Positions 42,580-55,237 of a stretch of 64,000 bases of DNA are shown here, in pieces. The position numbers were made by a program, and so were the translations under genes. Numbering within the stretch: the stretch's first letter is position 1; each line of letters starts with the position of its first letter. Below the pieces are notes generated by a model. It had not been told where the DNA came from and searched no databases. It worked only from the letters and a program-made list of their open reading frames with translations. Source of the stretch: Cyathus striatus (Eukaryota; Basidiomycota; Agaricomycetes; Agaricales; Nidulariaceae); the NCBI GenBank assembly GCA_025738555.1, contig JAOVFP010000006.1:310001-374000 (forward strand). Reading direction: 5' to 3'.

Positions 42580-43702
42580 TCAGGCCTTAGGCTCGTACTC
42601 CCACAACTCAAGTACTTTTTTGGAAATCTTGATATTTTGCATTTGTATCATCCATTCGAACACTTCTGCTTTTCTCTTGATTCTTTCGTAGTCAGTTTGA
42701 TCTCCGAAATCACTATCAGCGAAGATAGCTTGTCCATCAATTTGGGGGTTGGAATTGATGAATTCACAAACTCGCTCTATGTACTCTTTCGGGAACGGAA
42801 GTTTAGTTTTGACAAGATCTATTGCTATTCTTTTACGGATGCACGGGTGATCGTTACTGTCTCGCATGTGAGAGTATTTTTGGAGTATGTGTCCCATAAT
42901 GCGCGCAACCGTCCGAAGTCTAGGTGGGAGTAAACGAATAAGTCTGTTTTTTAAGAGTCCATTCACGCCCGGTGCAAATATCTGACTGACTAGTAAATAT
43001 TAGCCTAAGAATTGGAGTCATTAAATGCTCCAATTACTTACTGTTGTATATCCCATCCTTTTCTGCGTCCCGTTTTATAAAGCTTGGCAAGTACGAAGTA
43101 AAAATATAGCTATTTAGAACTGTAAATACATAGGTCGTTAAAAAACTTAAATTGTATAAAATGGAAGTTAATACGCACATTTTAGTGACAATTCCGCTAT
43201 TTCGTAGCAAGCAACAGCCTCTACCTTTCTTAGTTTTTCGTAGATTTCGTTCCATTCCTCACGTAGATTCTCGATCTTGCATTGAGCATCAGGTCGCATA
43301 TTGAGTTCAATCGACTGTTCTTCCTTAAGCTGTATGTGCTGTATCAGTTCATCCAAATATTGGTTTTCTTTCGTAACAGCCCTGGAATAAATGAGTAAGA
43401 ATATGAGACTTTTGAATAAAGTGAACTACATACTTTGGAAGGAGATGTTCCTTTGGAACGGGCGGGGCACCAAGAGAGACTAGTTCACTCTGAAGAGGCA
43501 TTATATTTCCCAAGCCTTTGTCCGTAGGGGGAGATCTCTCGCGACCGGCACTAGAAGGCTCCAAAGGTTGGCTGTGAATGATTTCCGCTGACATGGTACT
43601 GGTGTATCTGATGGTCGTTTTACGAAGAAAAGACTCGTTGTCGAGGTTGTTATATAGGTTTACATTCAGAGTCCGTTGAATAACGGAGTCATAGGCATTC
43701 AT
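42580..43702 (-). CDS. Four-exon gene, 319 codons, unknown charged helical protein
   Basis: The exons are 43702-43434, 43381-43179, 43119-43042 and 42989-42580, with introns of 52, 59 and 52 bp. Every intron has GTATGT/GTGCGT/GTAAGT donors and CAG or TAG acceptors. The phases join into one frame: LPK-AVTKENQYLDELIQ, ELSLK-FLNSYIFTSYL and IYN-ISQIFAPGVNGLL. The middle (residues about 90-155) is a predicted coiled coil (LDELIQHIQLKEEQ, ENLREEWNEIYEKLRKVE). The C-terminal 130 residues look folded (VARIMGHILQKYSH, FADSDFGDQTDYERIK, WEYEPKA end). An alternative start is the Met of MSAEIIHSQ. No family is recognised. This is the only clearly undamaged gene in the window. Confidence 0.75.
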
Positions 43703-43844
43703 AAAAAGTAAATGTAATTACGCAAATTCTTTGGCCTAGTCAGAGTGGCTCACTCGAATATTCAGCGGAGTCTGAATGACATTGAATACAAGTTCATAGC
43801 TCTCGATACTGACTCAGCTCCCTTTCTCTTCACAAAACTGTGTT

Positions 43845-44470
43845 AGGTATGTCGACCCCAGCCTCTGCTCCATCGTACTCTTCGAAATCTACTAACAAGG
43901 ATGAGTCTGCATAGTCTTTAAGCCCGCGGGGTATGAGGAAGAGAGAACATCAATATGACCAGTCTCTGTCGAAAAGCGAGGAAATGTAAAGGACCCATGG
44001 AACATCTACGTTGTCGTAGTATAGAATAGCCGAAACGAAGGTGCTCGTCAACGAGAAGAGCTTACCGTACGGAAGGCTAGCGTGCACGAACGAAGATATA
44101 ATTTGGCCTGGCATAACCCCCGCCATACAGGCATCGAAGGGATATTCACAATACCATACCACACCCCCAACAATAGAGTAGATAAAGTCGAAAACCGAGC
44201 ACGCGTAGTAAGCTCTGTAAAGCACAAATAGCACCACGCACTGCCCGAAACCGAGAGGAAGAATCAACGCACCGATAGCCTCAGAATATACCCAGTAGCC
44301 ACCCCAGCCTCCCTGCATAGAGAGCGACACTCCCCCACTCCTTAACCAGATCAGCCTGCATCACGCTAACTTGCGGAGTCTGGAGGTGCTCGTGCGCTGA
44401 TTAGGCAGGGGGTCGAAGCAGGCGACGAAGTGCCGTTCGTCGCTGCAAAGAAGGGCATGGAACATCTACC
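43845..44470 (-). pseudogene. Degraded gene segment, direct duplicate of 62145-62790
   Basis: On the minus strand a 126-codon frame (44330-43950) begins MSLSMQGGWGGYWVYSEAIG. It holds two or three hydrophobic stretches (ALILPLGFGQCVVLFVLY, VFDFIYSIVGGVVWYCEY) that could span membranes. The duplicate at 62 kb keeps a longer upstream frame starting MPFFAATNGTSSPAL. The two differ by several frame-shifting indels, so neither may be functional. The last bases code the acidic SSLEEDFEE-type sequence seen at the start of family Z blocks. Function unknown. Confidence 0.45.
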
Positions 44471-44669
44471 GTGAAAAGGGAAGCGGATCAGTACCACAAG
44501 TTAAGGAACAGGGATACACACACCATCATTGTGGCCGGTAGCAGCTAGGCTCTTAGAGTGGATGTCCTAAATAGCTGGTATTAGTGATGACGGTTGCAAG
44601 AACTTCTTCATTGCCCTCCTCGCATCCAACACAGCGATAATCTCCACCCCCGATACAGACCTCAATTCA

Positions 44670-46044
44670 CCCCTATGGTGCCCCATTCACCTCATGAGAA
44701 GGGAAATGCCGAGCCTTAACCACCGCTTTCACTACCCATCCACCCACCCCTTTCCACCTATCTCCGTCCTTCGAACCGAATGAGAGAAAATAGAAAAGTC
44801 TCATCGATCCGTTAAGGAGCAAGCGTAACCTCCTCATGCAAGTCATGTAGAACCTACGCTGCTTGGTCTGCGTGAATTTCTCGCCGTCGTTGAATGTCAT
44901 GGAACATGGGGCGCGGAAGAACAGACGATGAATGGGCGTGACGTACTATATTTGTAGGTGGCTCTTAGTTCTGTGAGATGAAGAGGTCAGTGCGTGTTTG
45001 AGAGAGGACTGCGAGAATAAGAGAAGAATGAAAATGGAAGATAGAAAGGGAGAAGAGAACAAGGTGGAGGGATGGAAGAAAAGGAGGAAATGAGAACGGA
45101 AGGAAATGGAAGAAAGAGCAGAGCGAAGGGGACTAAGGAAGAACACATGAGGGATAGGGTAAACCAGACGAAGGTGGAATGAACGAGGGTAGAGCAACAG
45201 AGTGAAGGAGTAAACGAAAAGAAGAAATTCAAACAAAGAACATAACGATAAAATGAACCAACCTTCGTGTTCATCGTAGTCTCACCCTCGCCAGTATTTC
45301 CCTCTCCAACCCTCTCCTCTATATCCACCGTAAACGGTCTTAAATGCGCTGCCGAGTCTCCTTCATAAGTCTCTCGACATAACCTCCGTAATCCCCGCTG
45401 GCAGTCGATTCCTGCGAGCTTGATCTCCGGCGTTGTGATTTGCAGTGCGACAGAAGATGAGAAGAGGGGAGGGGGTGTGCACATTGGGTGAAGTGTTGTC
45501 AGTTATGCGGCGGAGGGGCGGTGGAGGAACGTGGTCATGGTGGTGCATACGTAGTGGATGGGCATGAGGTGAACGAGAGCGATTAACATCAGCCATGCCA
45601 CAGTCCTCTTTGGAATAGGTAGCGGTGGAGGCAACGGACGGGAGCTGGGATCGAAATTGACGAGTAGAGGTTCTGGTTTCGACCTCAGCGCTCAGCGCCT
45701 TCCCCATCATACTGTTCGAATTCTTCTGGCGAGAATGAGTCTCCCCCTCGTAATGGTGATCGTTTTCTTCATCGCCCTCCTCGCGTCCAGCACAATGTCA
45801 ATCTCCACCTCAAATACAGTCCTCAATTCAGCATCGTAAATGTCATGGTTGCGCATTCGATGGTAGCTGAATGAAACCCTCTCGATGCTGCGCTTGGTCC
45901 TATCGCCGGCCGCAAGGTCCTCAGTCTGTCATCGTTCAGGCCCTCAGCCTTTTTAAAAAAATCCAGTCTCTGTGGATCCAGCGCCAAATTGAGCACTCGC
46001 TCGAGGGAGAGAGCATCTGAGGCCGAGTGGTATGAGCAAGCCAT
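44670..46044 (-). pseudogene. Family Z copy 3
   Basis: It begins at 46044 with MACSYHSASDALSLERVLN, an N-terminus recognisable in copies 4 (51450 region) and 56880. A segment coding CGMADVNRSRSPHAHPLRMH follows, and a block IKLAGIDCQRGLRRLCRETY leads to VDIEERVGEGNTGEGETT (45265-45420) with a GTTGGT donor-like end. A purine-rich tract is next. The block EKFTQTKQRRFYMTCMRR with LLLNGS (about 44810-44890) is last. Several frames must be joined, so introns, frameshifts or both are present. Function unknown. Confidence 0.5.
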
Positions 46045-46747
46045 CGTAAGTTAGCATGTCGTGTTAAGTTTTAATGGAAGCGGAGCGTAACGATGTTCGA
46101 TCCGAGATGTGAGAAATCCGCTGCTGACTTCAACTTCAGCTTCAGTCTCCGCCTAATTTCTTGGCGCTCGCGCTAAATACTTAACGCTTAAGCTTAAGTG
46201 CTTTTGTACAGTGCACTCACTCCGCATTATATAGCTGACGAAAAATGCATATTCCCTCAGGAAAATCCTTCAGGCACCCACTTCTAGCGACAACAAGATA
46301 ACATGCATCAATGCTCACTTCTGTACGGACAACGCACCCATTTCATAGGAAGTTGCATACACAAATTATAAATGACGAGTCACATCTTAGTGGCAACTAT
46401 TTAAATACTACTCATCCTCTCGTTGAAAAAAGCGACTAAACATTTAGTGTCACCTGAGTTCCTTCAGTTTGTGCATGAGCTAATACTCTTAGCTGGGACA
46501 CCTTATCTACTATATATATACCAGCTATTGGTCAGACACTAGACTGACCTTTCGCAACAAATTTGGAATGCCGTTGAACACAACATTTTACTAATAAGAG
46601 GCCGAGAACATATGCATATGAGTTATACTCGAGGTTAAGCATCACATTGAATTGTGTAATATACTTATATACATATCGATAACGATTGACAAGTATCAGA
46701 CAATAATACCAAATAATAAAATATGGACTCTATCAATCCTTTTCACC
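46045..46747. other. Intergenic, no gene seen
   Basis: Moderately AT-rich sequence between family Z copy 3 and the membrane-protein gene. No open frame of note; it may hold the promoter of copy 3. Confidence 0.4.
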
Positions 46748-48739
46748 TCAGACATTACTTGATGTCACCTGAGTTCCCCCAGTGCGCACATGGGCTACTC
46801 TGAGATGTGACACCTTGTCCAGCTCAAATGTATCAACGTCATCGATCCCTAAATCTGGTTTGAGCACAACTTGGAGGATATTAAGGTGGACACGGCAGCC
46901 AATCATGGCAGAAATAGAAACTGTTGGTCTGTTGAATAAAAGTAAAATCATTGCTGTTTGACAAAAGCAAAGAGCAGAAACGACGCACCCAATTAATAGT
47001 TGTGAAAGAGATATTCGATCCAGTGTGAGAATAATGGTTTGCGTCAAAGTAAGTGCTTCAGGGAAATGTGTTAAACAAAAAACATGACATATGAAAACAC
47101 CCACCGAACAAAACTGCAAACCAAAAGAGTCCATCTCGCAAAAACAGCATCATTACAGGCATATATTGCCAGTTGTTCTTAAAGAAGGTAATGGAGCAGG
47201 CATTTATGGTCAGGACAAAATTGATAATCGCCTAAATGTGAGATCGGACCCTTCAGTGTAGTCAAAGGGTGAATGGCTAATGGGGGCATGACATACAACT
47301 ATGAGCATAGTCACAACGTAGAATTTAAAGTACGCTGGGAGTGATCCTGAAATTGCATGGAAGCAGTTAACAACTTTCTGTGAACGCAAAATGCATGACA
47401 TACCTGGAGAATAGCAACCTGTTAATATCGGCCTATGAGTGTATATTAATGAAACCCTTCTGTCAGAAACACGAAACATACCCGATATGTATGAAGACTA
47501 TCATAAAATTATAAATAAAATAAAAATATGTATAGATACTCGGTTTAATAATTACCTTTCAGGGAGGCAAGGGTAGTTACTACCAGCGTTGTTCTACTCG
47601 TAAGATCTATGTCAGCTCCAGACGTGATATAACAGCAATATAAAGCATATAACATACACTACAATAAATTCGGCTTCTTGTATATCAGACAAAGGACTTA
47701 AAGGTTAATAATTTTAAACTAACCAAATACAACAAAACTTAAAGCATACAAGATAAAGTGGCTTTTCCCATACAGAATCCATATTCTGTGCAGAGTTGGC
47801 CAATTGTTTTTACACAGGACATCCTTTTAAATGGAAAGCAGAGTACCAGTACTCACCGATATACTAGTACAACATCCACAGTTGCAATAATTATGGACGA
47901 AAATATACCTTGCATCTAGATAAACAGTGTTTGGAACTGACTTTACATACAACATATCGGATAAGCTAAGACGAACCTGTAGATACCGTTCACACCTATT
48001 AATTACTGTTCATTCAGTATTGGAGCCAGCAGATAACTAATGGGACATACAACTGTAAAGTAAATTTAAATATTAGATAAAAGCTTTTGAATTTGTTAGA
48101 TATCAATGAAACATACTGTGTCGTCTTTTTGTTCCTGCAAAAGATCTAGCTCATAAATGAGTACGAATCCAATTATAGAAGAGTTACGAGACCGACAGCT
48201 GGCAGAAACCCTATTTCCTTATATGTTTAGATAAGATAAGGAAAAGCTAGAAGAAGTACCAACCCAAAACCTATGAGGCCTACGTATCGGATCTATGACA
48301 GATGTGTCTTAATCAACAGGCTGCCCAAATAAAAGCAATTTACACACCCAAAGCTACCAAAAATGACGTTTAAAATGGAAAAACATGTAGATATGAAAGG
48401 ATGACATACAAATACAATGGATGTGAAACATTTACGCCGCCTCCATATAAATTCGATCTATATTGTCCCATGAGTATGTCAGTGGTTGAGAAAAAACAAA
48501 GCACAAACTTCAGCGGGAAACATTAGAAGAGTATCATATCTATGTTTTATTATTCACAACTTAAATTTTCGTCATATAAAAATATTCGTACACAAGCAAA
48601 GAAACTGCCATTACTATTTAAGATTAAATGGTAAGGAAAGTAAGATAACAGGATCTAAAACATAATACTTACTCATCATATCGTTAGTTAGTCGAGCATC
48701 TTGGATTAGCTGCGTGATGATTCCTGAAGATAAGGACAT
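46748..48739 (-). CDS. DUF6533-like multi-pass membrane protein, copy 1, many small exons
   Basis: DUF6533 proteins are basidiomycete multi-pass membrane proteins of unknown role. The start is ATG 48739 (MSLSSGIITQLIQDARLTN). Exon 1 ends at 48673 with a GTAAGT donor. A later block carries MAVSLLVYEYFYMT, then IEFIWRRRKCFTSIVF, RYVGLIGFG, and TM-rich exons (INFVLTINACSITFF, YMPVMMLFLRDGLFWFAVLF, LTLTQTIILTLDRISLSQ). The last exon has SISAMIGCRVHLNI and ends TSSNV at 46748. The order YDYFLT-like, E-IW, LLRDG, R-LLN matches the family. The donor after the second exon seems altered relative to copy 2 (stop before the next GT), so this copy may be defective. The full exon chain was not resolved by eye. 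Confidence 0.55.
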
Positions 48740-49999
48740 AATGTAGATTAGAATAATTTAGTCGCTGGAGGTCTTCCTGGCGTTGTGGCCAAGTTCTTTT
48801 CAATTGGTCTGAACTGACCATGGCTTCTTTATAGAAAGCTGTGAATTGTCGCCAAACATACGTATATTCTGGTCGCCTTGCATCGCCGCACATCATGATG
48901 AAACTGAGGGGTGGTGCGCTTACTTATATTTAGAAGCATCAGACTACATCAGACTGGCATCAGACCGGCATCCTCCTGCATCACGGGTGCATTGATCAAC
49001 CAACCACATTTAAATGTGCATTGGGAACTGGCGCCGTAATAAGTACGGACTCTATCATGGGATCTGAACAACATCTGAATGTCTAGGGAAATAAAGAAGA
49101 TACCGCAATTCAGACAAGAATGGCACGACATTCTTCCTGCCTCGGTATGTCGACGTTGTATGCGCTCGTGCCATAAAACAGCATCGCTCCTTAGTAGAAT
49201 GATATGATGTTGAGTGTTTCAGCCATATTTGACATTCACCTGACTTCAAAAGAACAGCCTACCCGAAGAAAAGCACTGCAAGTTCTTCGACTTCTGTGAT
49301 CGCGGCGACCAGCACTGATGCGTAAGGTTGAAGATGAAGGCTTGAGAGATCATCAGACTCTGAATAAATGAGAATCATAATAACCAACAAAGCGACCACT
49401 TTTATCTAATAAAGTCAGAATTTCCGATCACCAGCCTCTTTGGTGGATGCTGTCCGTCTAACTTGAGTAGGTGACAACGAAGGGCATACACCGAAGTCGA
49501 CAACGAGGCTTGCGCACGTTTATGTACTGTTCCACTGCTGCGGAAAATCCAAGTATTGTATTATAATTTTATGTATAGATCCAACTCTCAACCGGCGTCT
49601 GAGCGGCGATTCAATTGAAAATAAAGGGGAGTTATCGATACGCCGAAGGAAGTAAGTATTCATTCGCAATCAATCCTTGTAGATGATCTAGGTAGGGGGG
49701 GTAGAGGGCGTCAGGTCGGAGGCTGATCATGTTACATGGACGATGAACAGGTGACGCATGTCGATTACTTATAAGTCGTGGCCGGGACGCACAATGGACG
49801 AGCCACCGATATCAAATCTGTACGCCACATCGTTTCTATCAATTCCATTTCATCCCGCCATCGTTATGAACTGTCAACGATTCAACGACTACAAACGGTT
49901 GAACCTTGCAGTATATAGCTAGATAAATTCTGTGTTCGAAAGATTACGCAAGGGAAAAGGGGAATTGTGAAAAAGAAGGAATGAGAAGGATGAAGAAAG
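48740..49999. other. Duplicated upstream region, no gene seen
   Basis: About 48900-49900 recurs in rearranged form at 51480-52100 and 60290-60760 (shared words GTTCTTCGACTTCTGTGATCG, CGCATGTCGATTACTTATAA and TCATCCCGCCATCGT). A 70-codon minus frame at 48684-48896 overlaps exon 1 of the membrane-protein gene but is not conserved as a start in the other copy. Confidence 0.4.
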
Positions 50000-51480
50000 G
50001 GAAGTGGAAAACGGACGTACCAGCAGTGCAGGAAATAGTCTTATTCAACCTTCAACTACACAATGCTCGCTTCCTGAGCTGCAACGGTTGGCTTGCGAGT
50101 AGCTGTTCAACCGGTTGTATAAACTCGACAAGAGTCTTTCTCTTTCTCGAGTTGCTGGGTTCAAAGAAGAGCCTATATAGTAAGTAATAAAAAGGGTACA
50201 ACGCTCAGTGGCAACATGATACGACACGACACCGCTATATCATGTCGTTGCCCCATGTGAAAGAAATGTCCACAATGGCATATCTTTGGCTTATAGCTCA
50301 TCTTTTCCCTCCCAACCAGGGCCATGAAATAGTATAAGGGGATGAGTAGCCTTAACTGCGTCTCGTAGCAAGCTCGCCAGTCAGCCAGCACTCGCCCCAT
50401 AGCAACTCCTAGTCATGCCCTTCTCGTTAATGACGTTCACCATCCACCTCACCCTTGAATCTCCACCCTTTAAACAGAAACCCCAAAACCGAAAAGAGAA
50501 AAGAGAAAAGAGAAAAGAGAACCAGAGAAATGACCCACCGATAGTTCGGGACACAAGTGCAGCCTCCCCACATAGGATACATAAACCCTGCGTTGGTTGC
50601 CTACAAGAACCACTTACAGTCGACAAGTGTCAGAGTTCAGGGAGCAAGAGGGAAGCTTGAAGAGTCAGCGAACGGTGCCATGATGTGTCAATTTTGAGGG
50701 CAGTCATTACTTCAGTGAGAGGAAGGGGTTGGCACTCGTGTTGAGAGAGGATACGGTAAAAGCCGGAGAAGGAGGAAGACGCCAAAAGAAGCAAACGACA
50801 ATGAAATAAACTAGCCTTCCTCCTCATCCTGTCTTTTCTCTTCTGCCTTCACCTCATACCTAACAAAACACAGGGCATGCTCTGCACTCAAGTATTCCTA
50901 TATCAAACCAGTGAATCTCGTAAGGCGATCCCCGCAACTGCAGCCTTATAACATGAGGAAGGTATTCGCATGGGGCGCGGCTTCTTCTGCAGTGCCTCAG
51001 AGTGACGGCGGAGGGGGTGTGCGGTGATGGAAGTGAATGAGGACTATCAAGCTTGTCCCCCCCCGAATCCTAGCATGCGCTGCGGGGAATAAGTAACGGA
51101 GGAGGCGACGAATGGGAACTAGGGTTGAATGTGTCAGGTAGAGGTGTATATGTCGACCTCAGCCTCTACCCCATCATACTCTTCGAAATCTTCTTCTAGC
51201 GAGGATGATTTAACATAGTCTCCTCCAGTCTCCCCTTGTTGCAATTGGTCATGGTCATCTCCAACATAGCCCTTCGTGTTCGCGCATTGGATAGCCACTG
51301 AATCGAACACCTGCATCATGCTGAGCACTGAGTACCGAACGTTGAAAGCGTTGAACTTCTGCGGATGAGAGTCTATATTTCTGCGACGCCAAACTGAGCA
51401 CTTCGCGCGAGGTAGATAGCACCTGAGGCTGAATGGTGAGTGATGAGCAAGCCATCATAGCATATTGTGTTAACATACGG
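50000..51480 (-). pseudogene. Family Z copy 4
   Basis: From about 51450 downward it reads MACSSLTIQPQVLSTSREV, then LNLASQKYRLS-like sequence, an acidic block (SSSLEEDFEEYDGVEAEVD, 51160-51225) and EHALCFVRYEVKAEEKRQDE (about 50820-50890). Further down are a block matching the VQTNSVGYM...CTCVLND exon of copy 5, a CHC block (YKPKICHCGHFFHMGQRHD, about 50230-50300) and a purine-rich tract. Stops interrupt several blocks. Unknown function. Confidence 0.5.
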
Positions 51481-52189
51481 AAGCGGAGAGTATTGCGGCA
51501 GGTTCTTCGACTTCTGTGATCGCCGCGACCAGCTATAGGATTATCGGATTGAAGGTGCTTACTTCCTTGGTTATGATTTCCAGCTTCCTCGAAGGACGTT
51601 GTCCGTCTTGTTTGAGATAGGCTTCCACTGCTGCGGTAAAATTTAACGCAAGTGAATCAATAAATCGACAAATCGATCGCTCGTGTTTTCACTAAGAATT
51701 TCCGTATGCGGCGTAAGTATTTGTATTATCATTTATGTGTACATCCAACTCTCGAACGGCATACATGTGAGCGGTGATTCAATTGAAAATGAAGAGGCAT
51801 TATGGATACGCCGAGGGAAGTAAGTACTGATTGGCAATCAGTCGTTGAAGATGTTGTGGGGGTGTTGTAGCAGAGGGAAGAGCAGCAAGTCAGAGGCTGA
51901 TGTTACGTGGAAGGTGAACCGGTCACGCATGTCGATTACTTATAAGTAGGTCGCGACCGGGACGCACAATGAAGAAGAGCCATCGCAGAGCGTCAAAGGT
52001 ATAAGTAATATCAAATATGTGCGCCACGTCGTTTCCATCAATCTGCTTCATCCCGCCATCGTGATCAACCTTCAACATTTCAACAATGAGCACACCTGAT
52101 TGAACCCCAATTATGCTTTGTAGTATATATGTAGCTAGATAAATTGTGTGTAAGCAAGAATACGCAAGGGAGGAAATAGGAAGGGAAAG
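51481..52189. other. Duplicated spacer, no gene seen
   Basis: A second copy of the 49.3-49.9 kb spacer with the same promoter-like words. No open frame is supported. Confidence 0.4.
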
Positions 52190-53780
52190 AGGTGGAGAAC
52201 GGACGTACCAACAGCGCAGGAAATAGCTTTATTCAACCATCAAATCTAAAATGCTCGCATCCTAAGCTGCATCTGCACATCTACCCGAGAGAGAGGGCAA
52301 GGGGGCAGGGTCAGCTTTGCGATTGTCTGTTCGGGTGGTTGTATAGGCTCGATAAGGGTCTTTCTGGAGTTATTAAGAAATGAGGGTGATCTAAGAAAAG
52401 AAAACGTTAGCAAGAGAAAGTTAAAGGAGCAGAGAGAGAAGACAATAAAGTAAGAGGAGCTCTGGGGAAGGCAATAACGCAATAACACAGAACACAGAAC
52501 GCATAGCATGGCTCCACCCATTAGTGGGTAACAGAAAGAGTAAGAAGCGCAATGGCGATATGACGCAACACAACTGACACAACTTTTTATCGTGTCGATG
52601 GCTGGTGTTGGTGGAAGGACATGAGAACGCCTGTGACGTGTCCGTGGCTCGTAACCAGGCTGTTTCTTCCCTATCATTACGCTGTCACTAAATGATAGCG
52701 AGAGTAAAACGACGCAGCGCAGTGCAGCTTTGACTGTTCTTCCTAGCAAGCTCTTGAGATAACCCGCACTCTCTCAAGGACCAAAGGGAACAATCGCCTA
52801 GTCACCTTGACGTCCACCCCGTCCCCTAGCGCAAGAGATTCTAACTCGACGCCAACTGCCTTGCACAAGTAGAGCGTCGCCCCCTTCCCGCCAACGTCAT
52901 TCACCGCCCATTTTCACCCTTCTCCGCCCTCCCAACAGAAACCCCAAACCCGAAGAAGAGAAAGAAGAACCAGAAAAACGACTCACTGATCGTTCAAGAC
53001 ACAAGTGCAACCCCACGTAGGACGCATATACCCTACGCTGTTTGTCTGTACGAACCACTTACGGTCCATGAGTGTCAGGGTGAAGAGAGCAAGGTGGAAG
53101 CTTGAAGAGTCGGTGAACGGTGATGTTTCATCATTTGAGGTTGGCCACTTGCTGTGAGAGGAAAGGGGCAGTGCTCGTATTGAGAGAGGACGTGGAGAAA
53201 AGGAGAAAACAGAAAGGGGAACAAATTGGAGAGGCAGATGATGCCAAGGATGGAAAAGAAGCAAAGGACGAAGAGAAGACGCTGAATGTTGAGCAACTGA
53301 TTGATAGAACTGACGAAACATAAAGCCACGAAATGAACTAATCTTCTTCTTCATCTCCCTTTTCCCCTTCCATCTTCATCTCCACCCTAACGTAGCACAG
53401 GGTGTGCACTGCACAGTATCAAGTCTTGTAATCGCAACCTAGTAAAGCTCGTAAGTCGATCTCTTGGACTTGATCTCAAGCTTTGCAACATGCACCGAGG
53501 CAGAGGAGGGACGGAAGATGAAGATGCGTATATGGTGTGCGGCTTCTTCTGTAGTGCGTCAGAGTGGCAGCGGAGGGTGGCGGACATGTATTGGTTGATG
53601 GGCTTGTGGTGATGGAAGCCAAAGAGGACGACTAAGCTCAACCTCTTCAGGATCCTAGCTGGGATGGTTGGACGCGTAGAGGAGTCTCTGTCGACCTGCA
53701 GCATTATACCCTCGAATTCTTCTTCTGACGAGGATGATCCTTGGTCCCTCCCGTCTCCCTCCTAGTAATTGGTCATGGTC
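52190..53780 (-). pseudogene. Family Z copy 5
   Basis: From 53780 downward come an acidic Ser/Glu block (complement of 53705-53745), a HTLCYVRVEMKMEGEKGDEE block (53340-53405) with a donor-like GTTAGT-type end, and LMDRKWFVQTNSVGYMRPTW plus CTCVLNDQ ending at a GTGAGTCG donor (about 52985-53075). A GYEPRTRHRRSHVLPPT block matches the CHC block of other copies (about 52570-52650). Best-preserved exon borders are shared with copies 1, 3 and 4. Unknown function. Confidence 0.5.
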
Positions 53781-54560
53781 GTCTTATTCATGGCCCCCCT
53801 ACGTAGCTAAGCCGCAATATCCATATATGATGTAGTCCCAGATTCACCGTAAAGATTATACAGTGCCAACGGGCACCTCCCTTACACATCCCGTTTTAGG
53901 TTAAGAAAATTTTTGTACATTTTTTTGATATTTTTTTGGGAAGGAAACCCACCAAAAAAACGCGATTTACGGTGTCATCTCGTTTTTTCCCACGGTGTTT
54001 CAGTTTTCTATGGCTGACTGAAAAAAATTGGGGATCAATCACAGTTATTTCCAGATGTACTAGGCTAAAATACTAATGAAATATCATGAAATAATGGTCT
54101 CGTCACTGTATTTGAATGAATTATTGCCATTTAAGGTATGTAGCTGCCGCAGTGGAGGTTCAAGAGAGGACCTTAGGGTAGCTTTAGCATGAGAATGTTT
54201 GCATATATTACAATAATATTATGTAATATGTCTTGCTTCACTTTTTCCAAGGCTGAAGAAAAAAATTCGTCCGATTGACTTGAAAAGCACAGTAAAGATA
54301 GAACTAGCCTATATATCACCATTAAACATGATTCTGTGACAATTAAATAAGTTGCCGAAATGTAGTTCGAGTTTGACAAAAATTGATGGCACTGTAGAAT
54401 TGAACTTAACATCCAACAGGATGCATAGATCGTTAAAAAATATACTTTACACCTCTGTATACCTCAAAGTATTTGGATGGACATCATCGCTCGAGCTTAG
54501 AATTGAGGTGGTGCGATTATGTAATGTATACCATATATGGTAATTAATTATTACATAATA
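53781..54560. other. No gene; direct repeat with 56480-56710
   Basis: About 54235-54415 is repeated in the same orientation at 56480-56710 (CTTGAAAAGCACAG / CTTGGGAAGCACATC, then TGATGGCACTGTAG). A CAGTGCCAACGGGCACC word near 53855 is itself partly self-complementary. No open frame is supported. Confidence 0.4.
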
Positions 54561-55237
54561 CAGTATACAACCATCAAACGTGACAGAATAAACATGATCT
54601 CATCATAACTCTTTGTTCCCTCCTCCAATTTTTACAAATGATGTATAGGCAGATAGCGTAGTACTTCATTAACTCCACTGTAAAATATTTAATGCATTGG
54701 ATGAAGGGAAGTTGGTCAAATATACAAAATGGTGGATGGGAATGGATTTTGATCGGTACCACATGGCGTGACAGTCAATTATTTATTACAAAACCATTCA
54801 AAATTAGTAGTGCCGAAGTCCCGGATCAGTTTATAAATAAAGTTTTGATGTCTTGCAAGACAGTGAATATCACAGAATCTGTAATTCTATAAAGATATGA
54901 CACACACAGCTCGATAAGAATAATAGAAAATGTAGATTAGTGCTTTTCCTCAACAACTATATACTATAAGAGTGATTATTCCAGATTCTTCACAGCAATA
55001 CAAGCCACAGAATTTTTGAAATTCACTAAATTATCCAAACTCCCCATTTTGTTTTGCATATAATTCTTTGGAATGTAAATATTTTGAATAGCTACTTCCT
55101 GTAACATTTTAATAGTATGCTATTCCTTGTGATTCAGAGAGAATTGGTGTAATTGGTGTAGATTTGGGATCAGGATAAGCAAAATGAGAAAAGTTGTCAC
55201 GCGAAGCGATAGTGTCACGTTTGATGGTTGTATACTG
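54561..55237. mobile_element. Tc1/mariner-like MITE, 677 bp, 25-bp perfect TIRs, TA target site
   Basis: CAGTATACAACCATCAAACG (continuing to 54585) is exactly the reverse complement of the end at 55213-55237. TA lies on both sides (54559-54560 and 55238-55239). CAGT termini with TA duplication are typical of Tc1/mariner. A 66-codon frame inside (54692-54892) shows no transposase motif, so the element is non-autonomous. Confidence 0.85.

Noticed and set aside
44940..45240. Hydrophobic/aromatic minus-strand frames as membrane proteins
   Set aside because: They are the complement of a purine-rich GGAAGAGAA tract that recurs in the same place in other family Z copies and looks intronic.
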